DNA from: Bacteroidales bacterium
Lineage (GTDB): Bacteria > Bacteroidota > Bacteroidia > Bacteroidales > Muribaculaceae
NCBI GenBank assembly: GCA_019420545.1
Contig: JAHZGZ010000262.1
Span: 1-9,600 of the forward strand
Direction: 5' to 3'
Length of the DNA stretch: 9,600 nucleotides
Within the stretch, counting starts at the first letter, position 1. Each line of letters starts with the position of its first letter. The notes below the pieces were generated by a model, which saw only the letters and a list, made by a program, of their open reading frames with translations, made no database searches and was not told where the DNA came from. Shown here piece by piece: positions 1 to 4,930 of the stretch. The position numbers and the translations under genes were made by a program.

Positions 1-801
1 CAGACTCACATACTTTGAAATCTGGCCGAAAGTATCGGCATCATTCACATAAATGCTTTCAAACGACGGGCTGAACACGTCGCGAAGCATCGACACGATG
101 CGGCTCTCCTCCTCGAATACGAGAGCGGGAGGTGTGGAGCGCTGAGCATTGGCCACCGCGTCCTCCCAGCATTTAAGGAGAGTCTTGAGCTCGTGGTTGA
201 GCTCGGCCACTCGCTTGCCTTCGGCCGATGTACGCACGATCACTCCGAAATTCTTCGGACGGATGCTCTCTACGAGCTGACGCAGACGCACTTTCTCCTC
301 GGTTGTCTTGATCTTCTGCGATATGGAGATCTTGTCGCTGAACGGAATCAGAACGAGGAAGCGTCCGGTAAACGTAATTTCGGTGGTAAGGCGCGGGCCT
401 TTTGATGAGATGGGTTCTTTTACAATCTGCACCATCAGCAGCTGATCCTTCTCAAGCGTGTCTGTCACAGACCCATGCTTGTCGATATCCGGGAGCAGCT
501 TCATCCTCGACAGGGAGGGGACGTGCTTCTTGTCGTCGAAAGCCTGCTTCAGAAACTCACGGTATGAAGCAAACTGGGAGCCAAGGTCAAGGTAATGAAG
601 AAAAGCGTCTTTATCATAGCCTACGTCGACGAAAGCGGCGTTGAGCCCCGGCATAAGCTTCTTCACTTTTGCCAGATATATATCGCCGACGGCATAGGCA
701 ATGTTGCGCGCCTCTTTCTGTAGTGAGACGAGCCTATTGTCCTCGGTAAGCGCGATTGACACTTCCGATGGTTGAACGTCGATGAAGAGTTCGCTTTTCA
801 T
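1..801 (-). CDS. rng: Ribonuclease G/E family endoribonuclease, N-terminal part (cut by window edge)
   Basis: First 267 residues of an RNase E/G family protein, a single-strand-specific endoribonuclease that acts in rRNA maturation and mRNA decay in the cytoplasm. The translation opens with MKSELFIDVQPSEVSIALTE, the typical Bacteroidetes Rng start. An S1-like RNA-binding segment follows at about residues 38-125, including VGDIYLAKVKKLMPGLNAAF and DVGYDKDAFLHYLDLG. Then come the conserved KEPISSKGPRLTTEITF stretch (about 128-144) and RPKNFGVIVRTSAEGKRVAE (181-200). The metal-binding catalytic DNase I-like part lies beyond the left edge, so catalytic residues cannot be judged. The ATG at 801-799 is chosen because the protein family starts there and no in-frame ATG precedes it; GGCGGAG lies 11 bases upstream. 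It follows the HU and microprotein genes in the same direction. Family identity is secure; calling it Rng rather than Rne follows the usual short form in this phylum. Confidence 0.93.
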   Translation of the reverse strand, partial: MKSELFIDVQPSEVSIALTEDNRLVSLQKEARNIAYAVGDIYLAKVKKLMPGLNAAFVDVGYDKDAFLHYLDLGSQFASYREFLKQAFDDKKHVPSLSRMKLLPDIDKHGSVTDTLEKDQLLMVQIVKEPISSKGPRLTTEITFTGRFLVLIPFSDKISISQKIKTTEEKVRLRQLVESIRPKNFGVIVRTSAEGKRVAELNHELKTLLKCWEDAVANAQRSTPPALVFEEESRIVSMLRDVFSPSFESIYVNDADTFGQISKYVSL

Positions 802-908
802 TATCTGAATATCTCCGCCATGATTAGATATGTGGCAGCGCAGCGCTTTGGCGGAGTGGGACGCCGGCCGCCGGTAATAGGGATTCGGGGAACTTCAGTA
901 TCCGTCAT
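801..908 (-). CDS. Possible 35-aa upstream ORF overlapping the rng start codon
   Basis: A short minus-strand frame starts at ATG 908-906, preceded by purine-rich GGGAAAGAGAT, and runs 35 codons (MTDTEVPRIPITGGRRPTPP and on) to TAA at 803-801. That stop overlaps the rng ATG as TAATG, the arrangement seen in translationally coupled genes. I do not recognise the peptide; it is rich in Pro and Arg with no membrane segment. The frame has no stop back to about 957, but ATG 908 is the first start I see in the nearby stretch. A 35-codon open frame is quite likely by chance in this GC-rich stretch, so this is only a candidate leader ORF that could tie rng translation to upstream ribosome flow. Confidence 0.22.
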   Translation of the reverse strand: MTDTEVPRIPITGGRRPTPPKRCAATYLIMAEIFR

Positions 909-1082
909 ATCTCTTTCCCGGAGGGATATCCGGGTAAAGTATAGCCGGGCTGATACTTATAAGCGTCGGTACAGCAGCCGTATGTGATATACGCAGAGAA
1001 CAAACGGCGCCAAGCGGTATGGGATAATGCCGCAGCGGCAGCGTTTGCTCTCGTGTATATTCATAAAGAACCGCGTCGACGC
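802..1082 (-). other. Intergenic leader between the microprotein gene and rng
   Basis: This 281-base stretch holds no recognised gene apart from the possible short ORF at 801-908. It contains several small inverted repeats: CCCGGA/TCCGGG (917-922 with 929-934), CGTAT/ATACG (979-983 with 989-993), TGCC/GGCA (1028-1040), and the palindrome GCGTCGACGC (1073-1082) directly after the microprotein stop. The area around 857-875 is very GC-rich (GCCGGCCGCCGG). None of the hairpins is followed by a T-tract on the minus strand, so I see no terminator, and I see no good TAnnTTTG promoter box. It could be a structured 5' leader of rng within a longer transcript; that is inference. Confidence 0.4.
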
Positions 1083-1172
1083 TTATTTCTTCTTATGGCG
1101 ATTCTTTCTCAGGCGCTTTTTACGCTTGTGAGTAGCCATCTTGTGGCCTTTTCTTTTCTTTCCGCTGGGCAT
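1083..1172 (-). CDS. 29-aa AURKAIP1/COX24-type basic ribosome-associated microprotein
   Basis: A very small gene encoding MPSGKKRKGHKMATHKRKKR followed by LRKNRHKKK, with more than half of its residues Lys or Arg plus three His. It matches the short Bacteroidetes proteins annotated as AURKAIP1/COX24 domain proteins; the mitochondrial relatives of this domain are small-ribosomal-subunit proteins (mS38). The core motif KMATHKRKKRLRKNRHKK is intact. Position 9 is Gly where I would expect Arg from memory of relatives. The ATG at 1172-1170 is the first start after an in-frame TAA 18 bases upstream, so the ORF cannot be longer. It sits 66 bases after HU and 281 bases before rng, all in one direction, which suits a translation/RNA housekeeping cluster. 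A ribosomal role is inferred from family and composition. Confidence 0.85.
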   Translation of the reverse strand: MPSGKKRKGHKMATHKRKKRLRKNRHKKK

Positions 1173-1238
1173 CTTAATGCAGTTTTGGAGTTAATAAAAT
1201 ATGGTTGATTTATAAAGATTTCGATATATGTGGGAATA

Positions 1239-1511
1239 TTACTTCACCTCTTCCATGAACACCTTGGCGGGCTTGAAAGCCGGAATCTTGTGCTCGGGGA
1301 TGATGATTGTAGTATTCTTGGAGATGTTGCGGGCTGTCTTTTCGGAGCGAACCTTCACGATAAAGCTACCGAAGCCACGGAGATATACGTTCTCGCCGTG
1401 AGCAAGAGAGTCCTTTACGATCTCCATAAACTTCTCGATTGTATCCAGAACAGCGCCTTTCTCGATGCCGGTGCTCTTGGATATTTCGTTAACGATGTCG
1501 GCTTTAGTCAT
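1239..1511 (-). CDS. HU/IHF-family DNA-binding protein
   Basis: A 90-aa histone-like nucleoid protein that binds and bends DNA as a dimer. The helical dimerisation half (residues 1-40, MTKADIVNEISKSTGIEKGA) is followed by the family signature GENVYLRGFGSFIVKVRSEK (39-58) and the DNA-binding beta-arm (about 55-78, ARNISKNTTIIIPEHKIPAF). The usual arm-tip RNPxTG is replaced by RNISKN, so the intercalating proline of canonical HU is missing; as I recall, this is the normal form for Bacteroidetes HU and not damage. Length is typical. The start is preceded by an A/T-rich leader (AAATAATACAAAACA) and no Shine-Dalgarno, as usual in this phylum. It lies upstream of the microprotein and rng genes. HU and IHF subtypes cannot be separated on sequence alone here. 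Confidence 0.95.
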   Translation of the reverse strand: MTKADIVNEISKSTGIEKGAVLDTIEKFMEIVKDSLAHGENVYLRGFGSFIVKVRSEKTARNISKNTTIIIPEHKIPAFKPAKVFMEEVK

Positions 1512-1696
1512 TGTTTTGTATTATTTAGAAAATATGATTTGAGTTATTGGGTAGCAAAGAGTTAGACACCCGCAAGCATGTCGCGGGCATTTGCAGGTGC
1601 AAATATCGCACTTTTTTTTGACATAGGAGATATGTAGGCTATATTTTTTTGAATAAAAAGCACAAAAACACCTACTTAGGGGCCGCGCCCATATAA
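1512..1696 (-). promoter_or_regulatory. ansA-HU spacer with inverted repeats; likely holds the HU promoter
   Basis: A 185-base non-coding spacer. Just after the ansA stop (minus strand) lies GGGC-GCG-GCCC (about 1681-1691). Next is a weak long hairpin: GTAGG/CCTAC (1634-1638 with 1671-1675) enclosing TTTTTG/CAAAAA (1646-1651 with 1663-1668). These T-rich elements could end ansA transcription, but none is a textbook terminator. Nearer to HU are two adjacent inverted repeats: CCCGC/GCGGG (1569-1573 with 1583-1587, 9-base loop) and ATTTGC/GCAAAT (1589-1594 with 1599-1604, 4-base loop). I found no exact TAnnTTTG box; the closest is GATATTTG in the second repeat. The HU promoter is expected here but not pinned down. 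Confidence 0.4.
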
Positions 1697-2728
1697 TCAG
1701 AGGGTAACTTCTCCGCAGATATTACACTCGAGATATTTCCTCACATCCTCCGCCGAAAGGCCTATCCCGAAAAGATACATCATCTTCGTGATAGCAGCTT
1801 CGGAAGTCATGTCGTGGCCCGAAGTCACACCCGCAGCCGCCAGGCGGTCGCCGGCCACATAACGCTTGGTATGCACACCTCCGTTGACACACTGCGTTAC
1901 GTTGAGCACCACTATCCCTCGGTCGACGGCATTCTTGACAGCGCGTATAAACCACGGATATGTAGGTGCATTGCCTGCTCCGAAAGTGCGCAGCACAATC
2001 CCCTTGATGCCAGGAGTATTAAGATGATGGCACAGAATCTCCTCGGTAATGCCGGGATGCAGATCGACAAACATCACGCCTGTATCCATGGCATATCTTA
2101 CCTTTAACGGACGCTTGATGCGCGCTCTCATCAGCGAATCCTCGTTGAAATGGATACCGAGGCCGATTTTGGCGAGCGACGGATAGTTGTTCGACTTGAA
2201 TGCATTGAAGTTGTCGGCACTCATCTTCGTCGAGCGGTTGCCGCGCCACAGGTAGTTCTCGAAAAGTATCGCAACCTCCTGTACCATAGGCTCGCCGTTT
2301 ACATCAGTGGCTGCCGCAATCTGAAGAGCCGTGATAAGGTTCTCCTCACCGTCGGTGCGCACTTCGCCGATAGGGAGCTGCGAACCGGTGATGATAACCG
2401 GCTTGTGCAGATTCTCCAGCATAAAAGAGAGCGCCGAGGCCGTATAGGCCATCGTATCGGTACCATGCAGCACCACGAATCCGTCGAAACGGTCGAAATT
2501 CTCTTCAATGGCCCGCGCCATCTCCACCCAACGGTCAGGATTCATATCCGATGAATCGATGGGAGGATTGAACTGTATATTCTCGATATTATAATCAAGC
2601 ATCTTTATCTTCGGTACATTGTCGATAAGATGATCGAAATCGAACGGCTGCAACGTATGAGTGTGCGGATTTTCGATCATACCGATAGTGCCTCCGGTAT
2701 AGATGATGAGAATATTTGGCTTATGCAT
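1697..2728 (-). CDS. ansA: Type I (cytoplasmic) L-asparaginase
   Basis: A 343-aa asparaginase that hydrolyses L-asparagine to aspartate and ammonia. Motif one, IIYTGGTIGM (residues 8-17), carries the nucleophile Thr14. Motif two, VLHGTDTMAYTASAL (86-100), carries Thr90 and Asp91. The catalytic Lys168 sits in RGNRSTKMS (162-170). Spacing fits E. coli AnsA type I enzymes, and RTFGAGNAPT in the second half is also family-typical. There is no signal peptide, so the enzyme is cytoplasmic, unlike type II periplasmic asparaginases. Length is normal and no residue looks lost. The start at ATG 2728-2726 leaves a short MHKPN lead before the first beta strand. It begins 46 bases after the end of the metG reading frame with no terminator or clear promoter between, so it is probably in the metG transcription unit. 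Confidence 0.95.
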   Translation of the reverse strand: MHKPNILIIYTGGTIGMIENPHTHTLQPFDFDHLIDNVPKIKMLDYNIENIQFNPPIDSSDMNPDRWVEMARAIEENFDRFDGFVVLHGTDTMAYTASALSFMLENLHKPVIITGSQLPIGEVRTDGEENLITALQIAAATDVNGEPMVQEVAILFENYLWRGNRSTKMSADNFNAFKSNNYPSLAKIGLGIHFNEDSLMRARIKRPLKVRYAMDTGVMFVDLHPGITEEILCHHLNTPGIKGIVLRTFGAGNAPTYPWFIRAVKNAVDRGIVVLNVTQCVNGGVHTKRYVAGDRLAAAGVTSGHDMTSEAAITKMMYLFGIGLSAEDVRKYLECNICGEVTL

Positions 2729-2774
2729 GCGGATATAAGGAGAAGTTTATAGCATTTCTATACTGCGGCCTAAC

Positions 2775-3098
2775 TTAGCCGATCTTCACGCCGGGAGTAA
2801 CAGGAGCCGAGGGAGAGATCACCACGAGCGAACCGTCGGGCTGCTCTGCCGAAAGGATCATCCCCTCGCTCACAATGCCACGAAGCTTGCGCGGAGGAAG
2901 ATTGGCGATAAAGCATACCTGCTTGCCTACGAGATCCTCAGGCCTGTAGTAATGGGCAATGCCGCTAACGATGGTACGCTTCTTCATGCCGTCGTCGATA
3001 AGGAACTGAAGAAGTTTGTCGGCCTTGGGCACTTTCACACACTCCAGCACGGTACCTACGCGCAGATCGGCCTTCATGAAGGTATCGAAGTCTACGTC
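2775..3098 (-). pseudogene. metG: C-terminal tRNA-binding domain of MetRS, displaced into the -1 frame
   Basis: This frame encodes the EMAP/Trbp111-like tRNA-binding and dimerisation domain normally fused to the end of bacterial MetRS. From DVDFDTFMKADLRVGTVLEC it runs through PKADKLLQFLIDDG, TIVSGIAHYY, the family hallmark IANLPPRKLRGIVSEGMILS and ends VKIG. The domain is intact, but it lies one base out of frame from the synthetase ORF, which stops at 3094-3092. The codons lead straight on from the MetRS tail (AEIKEE, then DVDFDTF), and adding one base would give a 668-aa protein, close to the usual Bacteroidales length. If translated alone, the first ATG is 3077-3075 (100 aa), but the purine-rich AAGGAGGAG ends 20 bases before it, too far for a normal ribosome site. 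A free-standing domain, as in Trbp111 or split MetRS, is possible but less likely than a base-call error or a recent mutation. Confidence 0.85.
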
Positions 3099-4780
3099 TC
3101 CTCCTTGATCTCGGCCAGACGGTCGGTCTGGGCCTGGATAGCATCGTCCTCGATCTTCTCGAACAAGAGTTCGGGGGTAGCGAGCCGACGGCCCGCAGGA
3201 ACTATGTCGAGCGAGCCGAGCATATCCCAGCTTATGGTATCGAGGCCGAGCATGTCGCGCAGACGCTTGCTCATGAACGGCATGAACGGCTCGGCAGCAA
3301 CGGCGATGTTGGCACACAGCTGCACGGCTGTGTTGAGTATCGCTCCGGTAAGCGGAAGATCGGTCTTAGCGAGCTTCCACGGTTCCATATCCTGAAGATA
3401 ACGGTTACCGATACGTGCGATCTCCATCATGGCCTTCAGGGCGTCGCGGAAATGGAATGTATCGAGAGCGGCGGTAAGCTCGGCGACAGCCTTTGAGAGT
3501 TCAGGAAGCAGAGCTGCACGGCCTGCGTCGACATCAGCAGGAGCTTCAGGCACAACGCCGTCGAAATATTTGTGGGTGAGCACCATAGCGCGGTTCACGA
3601 AATTGCCGAGAATGGCCACGAGCTCGCTGTTGTTGCGGGCCTGGAAATCGCGCCAGGTAAAGTCGTTGTCCTTGGTTTCGGGTGCATTTGCGGTAAGCAC
3701 ATAGCGGAGCACATCCTGCTTGCCGGGGAAGTCGCGCAGATACTCATGGAGCCATACGGCCCAGTTGCGCGAGGTCGATATCTTGTCTCCCTCGAGATTC
3801 AGGAACTCGTTGGCGGGCACGTTGTCGGGGAGCTGGAAACCGTCGCCATAGGCCATCAGCATGGCGGGGAACACGATGCAGTGGAACACTATATTGTCCT
3901 TGCCAATGAAATTGATGATGCGCGTTTCCGGATTCTTCCAGTATTTTTCCCAGGTGTCGGGCAGTATCTCCTTCGTATTGGATATATAGCCGATGGGGGC
4001 GTCGAACCATACGTAGAGCACCTTTCCCTCGGCGCCCTCCAAAGGCACAGGGATACCCCAGTCGAGGTCGCGGCTTACGGCGCGGGGCTTCAGACCGAGA
4101 TCAAGCCACGACTTACACTGGCCGTAGACATTGGTCTTCCACTCCTTGTGTCCCTCAAGAATCCACTCGCGGAGTTTCCCCTCCCAGCGGTCGAGAGGGA
4201 GATACCAGTGGTGGGTGTCGCGCAACTCCGGCACAGCGCCTGTGATTGCACTCTTCGGATCGATAAGCTCGTCGGGGCTCAGCGATGTACCGCATGCCTC
4301 ACACTGGTCGCCATAGGCGCGTTCATTGCCGCAGTGGGGACATTTTCCAGTAACGTAACGGTCGGCAAGAAACTGCTTTGCCTCGGGATCGTAGAGCTGC
4401 TTCGAGGTCTGCTCCACAAACTGGCCGTTATCGTAAAGACGACGGAAAAACTCGCTGGCCGTAGCTGAGTGAGTAGCGGAGGTAGTACGTGAATATACGT
4501 CAAACGAGATGCCAAGTTCTTCAAACGAATCCTTGATTATCTTATGGTAACGGTCGACAATATCCTGCGGGGTCACACCCTCGCGGCGCGCCTTTATGGT
4601 GATAGGCACACCGTGCTCGTCGCTGCCGCCCACCATCACCACGTCGCGTCCGCAAAGTCGCAGATAGCGGGCGTAGATGTCGGCCGGAACGTATACTCCG
4701 GCGAGATGTCCGATGTGAACCGGACCGTTGGCATAAGGGAGAGCGGTAGTAATCAGTGTACGTTTAAATTCCTTTTGCAT
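3092..4780 (-). CDS. metG: Methionyl-tRNA synthetase, catalytic and anticodon-binding part (frame broken before C-terminal domain)
   Basis: Class I aminoacyl-tRNA synthetase that charges tRNA-Met in the cytoplasm. The HIGH motif is at residues 22-25 (NGPVHIGHLAG). A zinc knuckle has Cys147, Cys150, Cys160 and Cys163 (CPHCGNERAYGDQCEACG). The KMSKS loop reads KISTS at 333-337 (EGDKISTSRNWAVW), which is the form I recall for this phylum. The anticodon-binding helical domain follows, with NRYLQDMEPWKLAK. The ORF ends at 562 aa with AEIKEET, where the usual tRNA-binding domain should begin; that domain continues in the -1 frame. E. coli MetRS truncated to its core is active as a monomer, so function may survive. 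I start at ATG 4780 because MQKEFKRT matches the family start and the promoter at 4802-4833 would leave ATG 4792 (adding MKYA) almost leaderless. Confidence 0.95.
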   Translation of the reverse strand: MQKEFKRTLITTALPYANGPVHIGHLAGVYVPADIYARYLRLCGRDVVMVGGSDEHGVPITIKARREGVTPQDIVDRYHKIIKDSFEELGISFDVYSRTTSATHSATASEFFRRLYDNGQFVEQTSKQLYDPEAKQFLADRYVTGKCPHCGNERAYGDQCEACGTSLSPDELIDPKSAITGAVPELRDTHHWYLPLDRWEGKLREWILEGHKEWKTNVYGQCKSWLDLGLKPRAVSRDLDWGIPVPLEGAEGKVLYVWFDAPIGYISNTKEILPDTWEKYWKNPETRIINFIGKDNIVFHCIVFPAMLMAYGDGFQLPDNVPANEFLNLEGDKISTSRNWAVWLHEYLRDFPGKQDVLRYVLTANAPETKDNDFTWRDFQARNNSELVAILGNFVNRAMVLTHKYFDGVVPEAPADVDAGRAALLPELSKAVAELTAALDTFHFRDALKAMMEIARIGNRYLQDMEPWKLAKTDLPLTGAILNTAVQLCANIAVAAEPFMPFMSKRLRDMLGLDTISWDMLGSLDIVPAGRRLATPELLFEKIEDDAIQAQTDRLAEIKEET

Positions 4781-4801
4781 CGCGTATTTCATTTATGTGT
4801 G

Positions 4802-4833
4802 CAAAATTAGCCATTTTCCAACTAATAAGCAAA
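4802..4833 (-). promoter_or_regulatory. Bacteroidetes-type promoter of metG
   Basis: On the minus strand TTTG (4833-4830) is followed by exactly 20 bases and TAATTTTG (4809-4802), a full match to the Bacteroidetes housekeeping consensus TTTG, 19-21 bases, TAnnTTTG. Transcription would start at about 4795-4798. That supports ATG 4780 as the metG start, with a leader of about 15-18 bases. The upstream box lies in the T-rich tail of the preceding terminator. Confidence 0.75.
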
Positions 4834-4894
4834 TGAAACAAAAGCAAGAGGACACGTCCCGCCGACAAATCTGTCGGGAAAGGGACCTGTCCTC
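4834..4894 (-). terminator. Strong bipartite hairpin terminator of the 1499-aa secreted-protein gene
   Basis: On the minus strand, 36 bases after the large gene's stop, an almost perfect hairpin forms. GAGGACA (4894-4888) pairs with TGTCCTC (4854-4848), GTCCC (4886-4882) with GGGAC (4860-4856), and CCGACA (4877-4872 strand region) with TGTCGG (4867-4862) around a 4-base loop. Single-base bulges and a small internal loop separate the helices. The T-rich run TTGCTTTTGTTTC follows. This is a typical intrinsic terminator insulating the large gene from metG. Confidence 0.8.
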
Positions 4895-4930
4895 TCTTCT
4901 ATAGCTGATCGCAGGGTATCCGGAGCGAGT

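Noticed and set aside
772..1208. Two plus-strand open frames of 71-74 codons over the rng leader and microprotein gene
   Set aside because: They overlap conserved minus-strand coding sequence, have unrecognised translations and no promoter.
1305..1332. HU beta-arm lacks the usual RNPxTG proline
   Set aside because: The RNISKNTTIIIPEH form is common in Bacteroidetes HU proteins as I know them, so it is a lineage trait.
1589..1620. Dyad followed by eight T on the plus strand, looking like a plus-strand terminator
   Set aside because: No plus-strand gene lies upstream, the stem is only 6 bp, and eight bases separate it from the T-run.
3075..3107. Programmed -1 frameshift in metG
   Set aside because: No X-XXY-YYZ slippery site or run of identical bases is present at the switch; codons ATC AAG GAG GAG do not re-pair well in the -1 frame.
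3769..3783. KMSKS loop of MetRS reading KISTS
   Set aside because: This form in the context EGDKISTSRNWAVW is what I recall for Bacteroidetes MetRS, so it is not a defect.
3572..4468. 298-codon open frame on the plus strand
   Set aside because: It lies fully antisense to the conserved catalytic region of metG; its translation matches no family I know and is explained by codon bias on the opposite strand.
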